DNA of 64,000 bases from Hathewaya proteolytica DSM 3090 (GCF_900142225.1 NZ_FRAD01000007.1:97115-161114); one strand, 5' to 3'; shown: positions 28,353-38,323, counted from the stretch's first letter. The notes: generated by a model from the sequence alone, not told the origin. Numbers and translations: made by a program.

Positions 28353-29003
28353 TTATATTTTATTATTGTCTAATAGCTTGTATATATGATTCAGAAATTC
28401 CTCGTCAAAAAAATCCATACCATAACCTGCCATCATCTTTTTAAAGAACATATACTTATCATTAATTTCTTCTTTTGTGCTCCTAAAAATAAATGGATTC
28501 ATCCAAATACCAGTCATCAATGCTATAACCTCTGATAACTGTTTCGGGTAATCAGTCTTTATAGATCCATCCTTAACACCTTCTTCCATAAAGGGCTGTA
28601 TTATATTAGGTGCTATTTCAAAAATAGAGCTTTGTAAATGTAAAGCTAAAACTTTGGGGTTATTTAACAAATTAGAGGAACATTCGCAATTACCATGGTT
28701 TTTAAACTCATTCAATATAAACATTAAAAACTGCTTAGCCTTTTCCATACCTGTAAACTTTTGACCGCTTATAGTTTTGTGAAATCTATGAAGCAATTCT
28801 TGGTTAACCTTTCTAGACACGGCAAGAATAATTTCTTCTTTGGATTTAAAATGATGGTATATAGCTCCTTTACTTAAATCACCTAATTCTTCTACAATAT
28901 CATCAATGGTAGTATTCTCATAACCCCTCTGCATAAATAATCTAGAGGCAACTTCTATAATTCTCTCCACTGTCACTTTTGAATCCTTAACTTTTGACAA
29001 CAT
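28353..29003 (-). CDS. TetR/AcrR-family repressor of the RND exporter
   Basis: The ATG at 29003 lies seven bases after AGGA and is preferred to the GTG at 29009. 216 residues. Residues about 12-60 form the TetR helix-turn-helix (IIEVASRLFMQRGYENTTID, then LSKGAIYHHFKSKEEI). The C-terminal half is a variable helical ligand-binding domain. The gene is first in an operon with the RND permease and is preceded by two inverted repeats that overlap its own promoter, so it probably represses itself and the exporter until a ligand binds. Confidence 0.92.
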   Translation of the reverse strand: MLSKVKDSKVTVERIIEVASRLFMQRGYENTTIDDIVEELGDLSKGAIYHHFKSKEEIILAVSRKVNQELLHRFHKTISGQKFTGMEKAKQFLMFILNEFKNHGNCECSSNLLNNPKVLALHLQSSIFEIAPNIIQPFMEEGVKDGSIKTDYPKQLSEVIALMTGIWMNPFIFRSTKEEINDKYMFFKKMMAGYGMDFFDEEFLNHIYKLLDNNKI

Positions 29004-29014
29004 TATCACATCCT

Positions 29015-29033
29015 AACATACTATCAGTATGTT
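29015..29033. promoter_or_regulatory. TetR operator 1 (perfect palindrome)
   Basis: AACATACT-ATC-AGTATGTT is a perfect 8-3-8 palindrome. It covers the predicted transcription start of the tetR-RND operon. Confidence 0.75.
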
Positions 29034-29036
29034 ATA

Positions 29037-29065
29037 ATGCTAACATACCGCCAGTATGGTGTCAA
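29037..29065 (-). promoter_or_regulatory. Promoter of the tetR-RND operon
   Basis: On the minus strand TTGACA (29065-29060), 17 bases, then TAGCAT (29042-29037), which keeps the three most conserved -10 positions. Operator 2 fills the spacer and operator 1 follows the -10. Confidence 0.6.
29042..29060. promoter_or_regulatory. TetR operator 2 (imperfect palindrome)
   Basis: AACATACC-GCC-AGTATGGT keeps the ACATAC and AGTATG core of operator 1 with two mismatched pairs. It lies within the -35/-10 spacer. Confidence 0.65.
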
Positions 29066-29172
29066 TATTTTCATTTATCTATAACCTCAGTTGTGAAAAA
29101 CCATACAAAAGACAATGATTTTAATATATAATGATATTAACGTTAAGTATTCCAAAATTGGAGGTCTATGAT

Positions 29173-30624
29173 TTGAGCAATCTTAGTATTATGATGAAAA
29201 AAGCATTATCCGTGATGCTACTTATATCTATTTCTCTTAATTTATCTGGATGTGCCATGTTGCAATCCCCCTCATCACTTATGTATTCCCCAGACACTTA
29301 TATAGAGGGTGAGAGTTCTCAGGAGATAAAGTCATTGTTAAATAAGTATAATTATGTAATCACATCGCCAGTAACAGGGGAAGAAAAGCGCTCTATTATA
29401 AAAACAAACCTTAATGGGGACGCATCCGAGGAAATACTTATAATCTACAAAAAAGCCAACGAAGACGCTATATACGGGTTTCTTATATTAGCAAAGGTTA
29501 ACGAATCCCTTAAAATTATATGCAATGAAACATTTCAATGCAAAAATATTTATTCTCTCAGCTATGCCGATATGGACAATGACGAAAACAAAGAAATATT
29601 GATAACTACATCCTCGGTGGACAACGACACTAAAACCCTAAATATATATAAGTTTATAGGCAAAACCACGGTAAAATTATTTTCTAAATCCTGCTCTGAT
29701 TTCAAAATGTTCTCTAAGGATTCTTCAACAACTAAACCTTATATTATATTAATAGAAGATGATGTAAAGAGCCACAATAAAACATTGTGTATGTATCAAT
29801 GGAAAAACAATAGCATGGAGAGAGTGGATTCCACGGATTTTGACGTGAAAGTTAAAGATGCTATAATTAAAGTAGGAAAATATGACCATGATAACCTAGG
29901 CGTCTTTTGCACGTACAACTATAATTCGGAATTTATATATTCTGATGTATATACAATAAACAAAGGGCAGCTATCAAAAATAACTCCTTCTATTTCCAAC
30001 AATGCATCCGAAGCTAATAGATTTGTATACCCTATAAAACATTATTTAAATCTTCTAGGAAAAAGCGATACATCTATCAACCTAAATGATTTTATTATAG
30101 ATGTAGACAACGATGGCATCTACGAATTCAGAATGCCACAAATGATTGGAAACAAGAAAGAGGATTTACACAAAAACAATATTGATTATTGGTATAAACT
30201 ATCTGATTTAACTGAAGCTAAAAAAGGTAAAATAGAGAGCAGCGGAAATATGTCCAAAATATCCTATTACGATATCTTAGATAACTACACATTATTTTTG
30301 CCTGGCAAGTATTTCAGCGACTCCACATTAAGTATTTTGTCCAATGTGAAGGAACAATCAAATACCAATGACTTTTATATATCTCATGGTGGAACAGAAT
30401 CAAAATGGATTTTTTCTATTACCGTTTACGAAAAGTTGCCTGATGGATACACGTACCCACCAAATAGCAATTACAGTGTTTTCATGTCAGATTATGGCAA
30501 TAAGATTTTTGCCATTACCTATGTGAATGATTTCTTTAAGGCAAAGGGTTTATCCGATACAGATATGAAAAACGATTTTTTTGTATTTGATGTAGGCTTT
30601 CCATGGAGTAAAGCCTCATTTTAA
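29173..30624 (+). CDS. Lipoprotein with FG-GAP-like acidic repeats, partner of the two-component system
   Basis: The TTG at 29173 lies eight bases after GGAGG (29160-29164), giving 483 residues; a longer upstream frame has no ribosome site. The N-terminus is a lipoprotein signal with lipobox LNLSGCAM, so the mature protein is anchored outside the membrane. Several acidic loops resemble calcium-binding FG-GAP/VCBS repeats (LNGDASEEIL, DMDNDENKEIL, DVDNDGIYEF), suggesting a beta-propeller. The response regulator starts 43 bases later and the kinase overlaps it, so the three form an operon. I infer an accessory sensor role for the lipoprotein. Specific family not recognised. Confidence 0.85.
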   Translation: MSNLSIMMKKALSVMLLISISLNLSGCAMLQSPSSLMYSPDTYIEGESSQEIKSLLNKYNYVITSPVTGEEKRSIIKTNLNGDASEEILIIYKKANEDAIYGFLILAKVNESLKIICNETFQCKNIYSLSYADMDNDENKEILITTSSVDNDTKTLNIYKFIGKTTVKLFSKSCSDFKMFSKDSSTTKPYIILIEDDVKSHNKTLCMYQWKNNSMERVDSTDFDVKVKDAIIKVGKYDHDNLGVFCTYNYNSEFIYSDVYTINKGQLSKITPSISNNASEANRFVYPIKHYLNLLGKSDTSINLNDFIIDVDNDGIYEFRMPQMIGNKKEDLHKNNIDYWYKLSDLTEAKKGKIESSGNMSKISYYDILDNYTLFLPGKYFSDSTLSILSNVKEQSNTNDFYISHGGTESKWIFSITVYEKLPDGYTYPPNSNYSVFMSDYGNKIFAITYVNDFFKAKGLSDTDMKNDFFVFDVGFPWSKASF

Positions 30625-30667
30625 GTAAAAAACTCACTACTACTCACAAAGAAAGAGAGGAGCTATT

Positions 30668-31366
30668 ATGACTGTTAAAATATTAATTTTAGAAGATGAA
30701 CCTTCCATAAGAAGCTTTATAAAAATAAAATTAAAACATTTGAACTACGATATAACGGCTGTTGACTGCGGCAAGGATGCCCTAAATACCATAAATGGTA
30801 CCTTTAACATAGCTTTGTTGGATATCATGTTACCTGACATAAGTGGTTTGCAGATATGCAAAACCTTCAGAAATAAATTTCCTAACCTAGGAATAATAAT
30901 GCTTACAGCCAAGGGCCAAGAAGGTGACAAAATTCAAGCATTTAAAAATGGCGCTGATGACTATATCGTAAAACCTTTCAGTCCTTCAGAGCTTGCTGCT
31001 AGAATAGAATCACTGCTTAGGCGGTTAAATATATCATCGCACTCCATTGAGAATTGTATTACTTCCGGTCCTTTTAAATTGGATATGAGCAATAGCTGTC
31101 TTTATAAAGACAATATTCTCATTCCTGTTACACCAACGGAATTTTCAATTATGTGCTGTTTAATCAAAAATGCAAACAAGACTCTATCTAGAGATTTTAT
31201 TTTAAATGATGTGTGGGGAATTAACTATATTGGAGATATTAAGATAGTAGATGTGAACATAAGAAGGCTTCGACAAAAAATTGAAGATGATTCTTCTAAC
31301 CCAAAATATCTTACTACTTGTTGGGGATATGGTTATATGTGGTGTGATAACAATGAGCAATCTTAA
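30668..31366 (+). CDS. OmpR-family response regulator
   Basis: 232 residues. The receiver domain (about 1-120) has acidic residues Glu9-Asp10-Glu11, the phosphorylation site Asp52 (LLDIMLPDISG) and Lys in DYIVKPFSP. The C-terminal winged helix (about 130-228) ends with VDVNIRRLRQKIEDD and YLTTCWGYGYMW, typical of PhoB/OmpR DNA-binding domains. An AGAGAGGAG site precedes the ATG. Its last 14 bases overlap the kinase gene, so translation is probably coupled. Confidence 0.95.
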   Translation: MTVKILILEDEPSIRSFIKIKLKHLNYDITAVDCGKDALNTINGTFNIALLDIMLPDISGLQICKTFRNKFPNLGIIMLTAKGQEGDKIQAFKNGADDYIVKPFSPSELAARIESLLRRLNISSHSIENCITSGPFKLDMSNSCLYKDNILIPVTPTEFSIMCCLIKNANKTLSRDFILNDVWGINYIGDIKIVDVNIRRLRQKIEDDSSNPKYLTTCWGYGYMWCDNNEQS

Positions 31367-32789
31367 AAATAAAATATACGCCCAAAGCATTCTAACATCT
31401 TTGTTTGTTATCCTTACCATGGGAGTTTTGTTTATAATATTTTTCTACACTTATTATATAAGCACGGCAAAGCTAGAACTTAGAACGAAACTTAATTTTG
31501 CATGTACTCTCTATAGCAATCACATGCCCGATGTACCATACAATGAAAAGCTGTGCTATATATTAGAAAAGGAACAAAACTCAGTATTCTATTTTCAGCT
31601 ATTAAACCATACTGGGGAGTTGGTTCTAGATTCCAACGGTATAAACTTTTACAACAATGTACTGCTGACAAAGGATTTCACCTTTGCTTACAAGGATGAT
31701 ACCTATAGAGACGTTGTAGATGCCCTTAGGGGAAGCTATATGCCCAATGAATACATGGACAATAACAATAGAAGACTGCTATCCATGACTGCTCCCATCA
31801 TTCGTGATGGAAATACTTGGGGATACCTTAGGTACACCACCTGTTTAGATAAGCTGTTTAAGAACTTATATGTAATTATTCTTATAGTTGTCTTTACGTT
31901 AATAATAATATTTGTATTCACACTTTTAATTAACTCTTACTTGGCAAAAACCATCATGAAACCGTTAAATAAGCTCACAGAGATTTCAAAGAATATGTCC
32001 AATGGAGATTTTACGGAAAGAATTGATATTGATGGCAACGATGAGCTGAGCAAACTAGGTTCAAACCTGAATCACATGGCGGACAAAATACTAGAAGGCA
32101 ATAAGCTAAAAAACGAATTCATATCCTCTATTTCTCACGAATTGAGAACTCCGCTCACAGCTATCAAGGGTTGGACAGAACTCTTCCTCACAGATACTGC
32201 CTTAAGCGAAGAGGACAAAAAAGAGGGACTAGAAATAATCTCCGCTGAAACAAATAGATTAAACTCTCTTGTTGAAGATCTTCTAGACTACTCAAGATTA
32301 GAAGGTAGAAGAATTCAGTTAAACCTGACAAAATTAAAATTGTACCCTATATTGCATGAAATAAAACACTATTTTAAATCCCAGCTAGATAAGAGCAAGC
32401 TGGAACTAATAGTGAACTGCGAACAAGATATTGTAATTCTAGGTGACAGCAATAGATTAAAACAAGTATTTATAAATATAATACACAATTCCATAAAATT
32501 TTCTTCACCATACCACAAAATATTTATATACGTAATCACCTTTAACAACTACGTAGTTATAAAAATAAAGGACCAAGGCGTGGGTATATCACCTACAGAT
32601 ATAAAAAAGGTAAAGGAAAAATTCTACAAAGGAGCTTCTTCAAAATCAGGCAGCGGTATAGGTCTTGCCATATGTGATGAGATAGTAAAACTCCACAATG
32701 GAACACTGACTATTTCAAGCATTGAATATGAAGGAACCACCGTAACAATATCTCTTCCTTGGTTTGAGAATTCCAATTCTGTACTTTAA
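31353..32789 (+). CDS. Membrane sensor histidine kinase
   Basis: Start ATG 31353 overlaps the regulator stop; an earlier in-frame start lies inside the regulator gene and is unlikely. 478 residues: membrane helix 1 (about 12-35), an extracellular sensor region of about 135 residues, helix 2 (about 172-194), HAMP linker (195-248), and a dimerisation domain with the phospho-accepting His262 (SSISHELRTPLTAIKGW). The ATP-binding domain has FINIIHNSIKFSS (N box), IKDQGVGIS (G1) and SGSGIGLAICDEI (G2). It phosphorylates the upstream regulator. The signal is unknown and may involve the lipoprotein. Confidence 0.94.
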   Translation: MSNLKNKIYAQSILTSLFVILTMGVLFIIFFYTYYISTAKLELRTKLNFACTLYSNHMPDVPYNEKLCYILEKEQNSVFYFQLLNHTGELVLDSNGINFYNNVLLTKDFTFAYKDDTYRDVVDALRGSYMPNEYMDNNNRRLLSMTAPIIRDGNTWGYLRYTTCLDKLFKNLYVIILIVVFTLIIIFVFTLLINSYLAKTIMKPLNKLTEISKNMSNGDFTERIDIDGNDELSKLGSNLNHMADKILEGNKLKNEFISSISHELRTPLTAIKGWTELFLTDTALSEEDKKEGLEIISAETNRLNSLVEDLLDYSRLEGRRIQLNLTKLKLYPILHEIKHYFKSQLDKSKLELIVNCEQDIVILGDSNRLKQVFINIIHNSIKFSSPYHKIFIYVITFNNYVVIKIKDQGVGISPTDIKKVKEKFYKGASSKSGSGIGLAICDEIVKLHNGTLTISSIEYEGTTVTISLPWFENSNSVL

Positions 32790-32803
32790 CTTAATAATAT
32801 ATT

Positions 32804-32860
32804 AAATGCACCCATGAACATAAAGTTTTATGACCACGGGTGCATCTATTTTTATTTTTA
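32804..32860 (+). terminator. Terminator of the lipoprotein/two-component operon
   Basis: ATGCACCC and GGGTGCAT form a strong stem, extended by a partial inner stem (ATAAA/TTTAT), followed by T-rich sequence on the plus strand. Confidence 0.8.
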
Positions 32861-32876
32861 TATTTATATTTATAAA

Positions 32877-35800
32877 TCAAAGTGATAAAATATCTGCCAA
32901 CTCTTTTAGATCCATTTTGTTGAAATTGCTGTGGGATAAGTCATGTGAAGATAAAGCAGCCTCTGCTAGAAGCTTCTTTTTCTCCTGGAGTTTCACAATC
33001 TTTTCTTCAATAGTGCCCTTGGCAATTAATTTTATAACCTGAACAGTATTTTTTTGCCCAATCCTATGGCATCTGTCTGTAGCCTGTTCTTCTACAGCTG
33101 GATTCCACCAAGGATCCACATGGATTACAACATCAGCTTCTGTTAAATTGAGACCCGTTCCCCCTGCTTTAAGAGAAATAAGGAATATGTTGTAATTTCC
33201 TCCATTGAATTGCCTAACAAGATTTAACCTGTCCTCTGATTTAACACTTCCATCAAGATATAGCGACGATATATTTTGTTTTTTTAATTTAGAATAAACG
33301 TTTTTAAGTACAGAAGTAAACTGAGAAAATATGAGAATTTTATGTCCCTCTTCAATACTGCTGTTTATAACATCATACAGCACCTCAAGCTTTCCACTAC
33401 CACTGTTATAATCCTTTACAAACACAGAGGGATCGCAGCATATCTGCCTTAATCGAGTTAGACCACTTAATATTTTTATTTTATTTGGCCTATCCATACT
33501 TTTCATTATTTCTTGTATTTCTTTTCTAAGACAGGTTGCATAAGAAGCGTATATCTTTTTTTGAGCATCATTAAGCTCTACCAACATATTGTTGTATATT
33601 TTTGGTGGAAGCTCCTTTATCACATCTTTTTTCATTCTTCTAAGAATAAATGGACTTATCTTCATACTCAATTCTTTCATAGCCTCGTCATTGTCATCCT
33701 TTAAAATGGGAGATTCATATTTTGAGAAAAACTTATTGTGATTTAATAAGTATCCCGGCATGACAAAATCAAACACGGACCACAATTCTGAAAGATTGTT
33801 TTCCATAGGGGTTCCTGTAAGGGCAAACCTGTTCTTTGCTTTTATTTCTTTTATGGCTATGGCACTTTGAGAAGAAGGGTTTTTTATTTGTTGTGCCTCA
33901 TCTATAATACAATAGGAAAACTCCATATTATCATATAAAGATGTATCTCTCCTTATAAGTGGATAAGATGTTATTATCACATGGTATTCCTTGTAAAAGC
34001 TTAACATTTCTTTTCTTTGACTCTTGTTTCCTATTATAACTAGAGCTTTCATATTTGGTGAGAATTTTTTAATTTCCTCTTCCCAATTAAAAACAAGGGA
34101 TGTAGGACATACAATCAGCGCCGTACCCTTATCTCTCTCTGAATTGAGAAATGCTATTGTCTGCAGGGTTTTACCTAAGCCCATTTCATCTGCTAGTATT
34201 CCACCAAAGCCACACTGTGACAAGCTTTTGAACCACTTAAAACCAACTTCCTGATACGGTCTCAATACCTGCTCTTGTTCTTTTGGTAGCTCAAATTCCT
34301 TTTCTCTCCCCTTTTCAATGTTTGAGATCAAGTCTATAAAGCCTTTATTTTTGCTTACATATATATCCTTGTCATTGAGCTTTTGTTCTATATAAAAAGC
34401 ATCGTAAGTCGGTAGCTTTATAATATCCTCAGTGTATTCATCTTTGCTAAGATCTAAATAGTTTACTATATCTGCCACATTTTTCAAAAGCTTATCTTTT
34501 AATAATACTATATCCCCATTTTTCAACTTGCAGTAATTTTTCTTGTTGTGTATGGATGTAAATATATTTATAAGCTCCTCTTGGTTCATTCCCTTAAGTT
34601 TAAAACTAAACTCCAGCATATTCTCGCCAGTGGACTTAATGCTGCACCTAAAACTATCGCTTCTGTGAATTTTGAAGCCTTTAAAGCTATCAGAATAAAA
34701 TATATTGTATTTTTCGTTCAATATTTCTAGACCTTCTACAATGAAGTTCACAATATCTTCTTCGTTCTCTAAAATAAAATCCTTGTTCTTCTCCTTAAAT
34801 TTATACTTTAGGATAAGATCTAAAGCCTCAGTCTCTCCACCTATATCCCTAACTAGAATTCCCTTACTACTAGACTCTTCCTCTTTTTTATGAGCCTCCT
34901 CATTTAAAGGATTGATTGCCACTTCTCCATAGCAAAACTTTAAGGACAAAATAACCTTATCCTGGTCCTTATCTAGATATATATTTACACTTAAACTTTC
35001 TCTATAAAACTCTTCTTCCAATTCTTCAGATATCTTCACATCACCTATGCGGCTTATCTTGGGGATTATGTATGACGCAAAGTCCTGTTTATTGTGCTTA
35101 TCTATGCTTAACTTACAATCCCTTTTATTTAGCATGGCTGTGTAAAGAGGTATATACGCTTCTGCCACTTCTCTAGACATTTTATATACACACTCTTTGT
35201 AATATACGTACATTAAATCAGAAGTTAAAGGGTATGGGAACCTGTTGTCGCTATGAGATAAAATAATGTTTTCACCATTGGCTTCAACACGAAAATCAAA
35301 TTCCATCTCTTCAGTGTAACGGCAATTTTCGCACTCTCCCATGGGAGTTTTCATACTAAAAGTATGGTCTTTTATTATATCCACAATTCTTTTAAAATAG
35401 GCATCTGCCAAAAATGCCTTTTTCCCCGTTATTAAGTTTTTTCCCATTATGTTTCCATAACCCATATTTAAAATTTCTTGTGACTCGAAAATTTGCATAA
35501 GAGTTTCTATAATTTTAGTATCCTCATCTGAAAAATGAGCATTATTAAAGTCTATAATCAGCTTTTTTCCCATCTCTAGACTGGACTTAAAATAATAGCT
35601 CTTCAAAAATTCCGATATGGACTTTATAACATATGGTTTTTCCCTTTCCTCTGAAACTTTTAATTCCAAATAGTTGGGGGTTCTTTCATTGACAGCATTG
35701 GTCAATGAAATATATAGTTTGTAATCTTTTCTCTGGACTTTCCTACTCAAAGTAAGTGGTTGTTTATACGCATTTATCAAATCTTCAATATCTTTGTTTA

Positions 35801-36116
35801 TCAAATCATCGTATTCATTTATATACTTTAAATACGCAGCAACCAAATGCTCACATACACCTTTATACCTTCCTTCATCCATACAACTGCATCGGAATCC
35901 CATAAGATTTTTAGTTTTCTTGTCTATCTTAAAATAACAGATGTTTTCTCTATAACCCGTATAGGGAAGAACCTCCGCCTCTACTTCTATGATTTTATCA
36001 TCTTCAAAAGCCTTATCTACGTATTCAACATAATCTCCATCGTAACACTGCTCCCCCATCAACAGTATAAAGTCACTGCACAGCTCTTTGATATTTCCGT
36101 AGGTTTTTATTGACAT
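32877..36116 (-). CDS. SNF2-family helicase with SWIM zinc finger
   Basis: 1079 residues. Residues about 60-90 form a SWIM zinc finger (CSCMDEGRYKGVCEH). A long bacterial SNF2-associated region follows. The C-terminal half is a complete SNF2 motor: Walker A in ILADEMGLGKTLQTI (about 640), DEAQ box IIDEAQQIKNPSS, TGTPMENNLSELWS, IFSQFTS, and motif VI WWNPAVEEQATDRCHRIGQ. Such proteins move along double-stranded DNA to remodel bound proteins; the exact role of bacterial members is poorly known. A DUF1836 gene lies just upstream on the same strand (24-base gap). Last gene before its own terminator region. Confidence 0.94.
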   Translation of the reverse strand: MSIKTYGNIKELCSDFILLMGEQCYDGDYVEYVDKAFEDDKIIEVEAEVLPYTGYRENICYFKIDKKTKNLMGFRCSCMDEGRYKGVCEHLVAAYLKYINEYDDLINKDIEDLINAYKQPLTLSRKVQRKDYKLYISLTNAVNERTPNYLELKVSEEREKPYVIKSISEFLKSYYFKSSLEMGKKLIIDFNNAHFSDEDTKIIETLMQIFESQEILNMGYGNIMGKNLITGKKAFLADAYFKRIVDIIKDHTFSMKTPMGECENCRYTEEMEFDFRVEANGENIILSHSDNRFPYPLTSDLMYVYYKECVYKMSREVAEAYIPLYTAMLNKRDCKLSIDKHNKQDFASYIIPKISRIGDVKISEELEEEFYRESLSVNIYLDKDQDKVILSLKFCYGEVAINPLNEEAHKKEEESSSKGILVRDIGGETEALDLILKYKFKEKNKDFILENEEDIVNFIVEGLEILNEKYNIFYSDSFKGFKIHRSDSFRCSIKSTGENMLEFSFKLKGMNQEELINIFTSIHNKKNYCKLKNGDIVLLKDKLLKNVADIVNYLDLSKDEYTEDIIKLPTYDAFYIEQKLNDKDIYVSKNKGFIDLISNIEKGREKEFELPKEQEQVLRPYQEVGFKWFKSLSQCGFGGILADEMGLGKTLQTIAFLNSERDKGTALIVCPTSLVFNWEEEIKKFSPNMKALVIIGNKSQRKEMLSFYKEYHVIITSYPLIRRDTSLYDNMEFSYCIIDEAQQIKNPSSQSAIAIKEIKAKNRFALTGTPMENNLSELWSVFDFVMPGYLLNHNKFFSKYESPILKDDNDEAMKELSMKISPFILRRMKKDVIKELPPKIYNNMLVELNDAQKKIYASYATCLRKEIQEIMKSMDRPNKIKILSGLTRLRQICCDPSVFVKDYNSGSGKLEVLYDVINSSIEEGHKILIFSQFTSVLKNVYSKLKKQNISSLYLDGSVKSEDRLNLVRQFNGGNYNIFLISLKAGGTGLNLTEADVVIHVDPWWNPAVEEQATDRCHRIGQKNTVQVIKLIAKGTIEEKIVKLQEKKKLLAEAALSSHDLSHSNFNKMDLKELADILSL

Positions 36117-36140
36117 ATAATGATCCTCCTAAAGAATTAA

Positions 36141-36707
36141 TTATAGATCATCAATGATCTTCTCAGCCAATCTCCTATAGGCATTGCTCATAGTCACCAG
36201 ATTTAAGATCATAAATAACTTTTCTTCGTATTCGTCATTAAACTTTAACTCTTTGCATATGGTGTTTATATGCTCTATATCCTTATCTACATTATTTTTA
36301 AAATCATTAATCTTAGAATTCAATAAATCTAAATAACAAGCATAGAAATTTCTAAGGTCCGCCGTATGACCTTCCATGCTCTTTCTCACCATGGTCTCTA
36401 AGGAAGCCTTTATATCTTTTATACTCAAAGCACCCTTCATCTGATAAATCATACTAATCAATATGAGATTGTCTTTAGAGTACCTTTTATTTCTAACAGG
36501 CATAAAAAGATCGTCCTTTGCATAGTTATTTATCATAGTTTTAGTAAGTACCTTTTCCTCATCGTTTCTAAGACTGCATCCGTACTTCCTTTCAAACAGC
36601 TGTATTACCTGATCCATGTACAAATCTATTTCAGGTATATCCTCTAATTTTATGTTGTCAGTAAGGTTCAAATTGTCTATAATATTCATAATATAATTCT
36701 GTTCCAT
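36141..36707 (-). CDS. DUF1836-type protein
   Basis: The ATG at 36707 lies behind AGAGGTG; the longer frame starting at 36761 lacks a ribosome site. 188 residues, helical and cytoplasmic. The segment KVLTKTMINNYAKDDLFMPV followed by NKRYSKDNLILISMIYQMKG is characteristic of DUF1836 and resembles a MerR-like helix-turn-helix, so it may bind DNA. Probably co-transcribed with the SNF2 helicase. Function unknown. Confidence 0.85.
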   Translation of the reverse strand: MEQNYIMNIIDNLNLTDNIKLEDIPEIDLYMDQVIQLFERKYGCSLRNDEEKVLTKTMINNYAKDDLFMPVRNKRYSKDNLILISMIYQMKGALSIKDIKASLETMVRKSMEGHTADLRNFYACYLDLLNSKINDFKNNVDKDIEHINTICKELKFNDEYEEKLFMILNLVTMSNAYRRLAEKIIDDL

Positions 36708-36981
36708 AAAAGCACCTCTGAATTTAATATACTTATATTCTAACATATTTTCATGTTTCATGTTTTTTTTAATTCCAGATTAAATAATATGGCTCAATAT
36801 TTTGCATTAAAATTTTTTAAAAATCTTTTAATATCATGTGTTGTTGTGGTATTATAATATATGTGGTTATAATGCCATGATTTCAACGATTTAACGGCAT
36901 TCCATTTGTTAACCTATTAACAATTTATTAATATTTAACCACGCAAAATTTGTATATATTTTATTATCAAGGAGTATTTAT

Positions 36982-38298
36982 ATGAAAACAAACATCAAAT
37001 TCAAAGAAACACTATCTATCGGCTTTATGTTATTTGCTATTTTTTTTGGTGCTGGAAATGTAATATTTCCACCATTCCTTGGTATGCAATCAGGTGAAAA
37101 TGTATGGGTTTCTGTCATCGGATTTATAATAGCCGATGTAGGGCTCTCCCTTATTTGTACAATTGCCGTGGCTATTTCAGGTGAAAATTTTGAAAACATA
37201 GCAGCAAGAGTATCACCTAAATTTGCTACTATTTTCTCAATCTTAGTATATATGATGCTTGGGCCTCTATGTGCTATTCCAAGAATAGGTGCAGTTTCGG
37301 CCTCCCTTAGCATAATACCACTAGTTGGGGACTCTCCACTTTCATTGTACTTTTCTGTAGGATTTATCGCAATTTTCTTTATTGCTACTTACCTCTTAGC
37401 TGCAAACCCTGGAAAACTATTAGATTTTATAGGTAAAATAATCACTCCAGTTATGTTGATTCTTATAGTAGTTATAATAATAAGAGCAATTGTTAACCCA
37501 ATTGGAACCTTTGCAAACCCTGTTGGTCAATATGCTACTTCACCTTTCTTTAAGGGATTTATTGAAGGATATCAGACATTAGACGCTGTTGGTGCATTAG
37601 TAATCGCCCTTGTAGTAATATCTTCAATAAAACAACTAGGTGTAACAGAATCCAAAGATGTTGTAAGAATAACAATTAAAAGCGGTATAATAGCTTCCAT
37701 CTGCCTTGGCCTAGTTTACTTTGGTCTTGGGTACCTTGGTGCAACTTGTGGCTCTCTTAACGGAACCTTCAAAGATGGTGGCGACCTTCTTGTAGCTGCA
37801 ATGCTTAACTTGTTCGGAAAACCAGGTCTTATACTATTAGGCTTCGTAGTTACAATGGCGTGTCTTACAACCTCAGTAGGCCTTAGCTCATCCTTTGCAG
37901 AGTACTTCTCCAAATTTTTCAAGGATGAAAAATCGGGCTATAACATAGTTCTTCTTTTATTGTGTGCATTTAGCTTTATACTTTCAAATTTAGGGCTTTC
38001 AACTATTTTAAAAGTATCCTTACCTGCACTATTGATAATCTATCCTATAACAATAACTCTAATAGCCTTAGTTTTTGTGGACAAACTAATTCACCTAAAA
38101 AGGCCAATTTTCGTATCAGCTATAGTATTTGCCCTTTTATTCGGAGTACTTCAAGTATGCAATGATTTTAACTTAACATTAGGAGTTGTATCATCAGTAT
38201 ACAAAAAAATACCTCTTGTATCCTTAGGACTTGGGTGGATTATACCAACTATAGCAGGTGGACTTATAGGAACCCTGATCCCAGCTAAAAAACAATAA
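36982..38298 (+). CDS. brnQ: Branched-chain amino acid uptake carrier
   Basis: 438 residues with about 12 membrane segments. Family segments: FAIFFGAGNVIFPPFLGMQS near the N-terminus, LGPLCAIPRIGAVS and SSFAEYFSKFF. It imports leucine, isoleucine and valine with sodium or protons. The ATG follows AAGGAG. It has its own upstream region of 220 bases with TATAAT boxes at 36853 and 36868, but no T-box features are visible, and a terminator follows. Confidence 0.95.
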   Translation: MKTNIKFKETLSIGFMLFAIFFGAGNVIFPPFLGMQSGENVWVSVIGFIIADVGLSLICTIAVAISGENFENIAARVSPKFATIFSILVYMMLGPLCAIPRIGAVSASLSIIPLVGDSPLSLYFSVGFIAIFFIATYLLAANPGKLLDFIGKIITPVMLILIVVIIIRAIVNPIGTFANPVGQYATSPFFKGFIEGYQTLDAVGALVIALVVISSIKQLGVTESKDVVRITIKSGIIASICLGLVYFGLGYLGATCGSLNGTFKDGGDLLVAAMLNLFGKPGLILLGFVVTMACLTTSVGLSSSFAEYFSKFFKDEKSGYNIVLLLLCAFSFILSNLGLSTILKVSLPALLIIYPITITLIALVFVDKLIHLKRPIFVSAIVFALLFGVLQVCNDFNLTLGVVSSVYKKIPLVSLGLGWIIPTIAGGLIGTLIPAKKQ

Positions 38299-38323
38299 AA
38301 TAAACAGTATAAAATAAAACAGT

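Noticed and set aside
36871..36901. Hairpin AATGCC/GGCATT in the brnQ leader as a T-box or riboswitch
   Set aside because: No T-box GGTGG or specifier features, the stem is short, and no known riboswitch core is visible.
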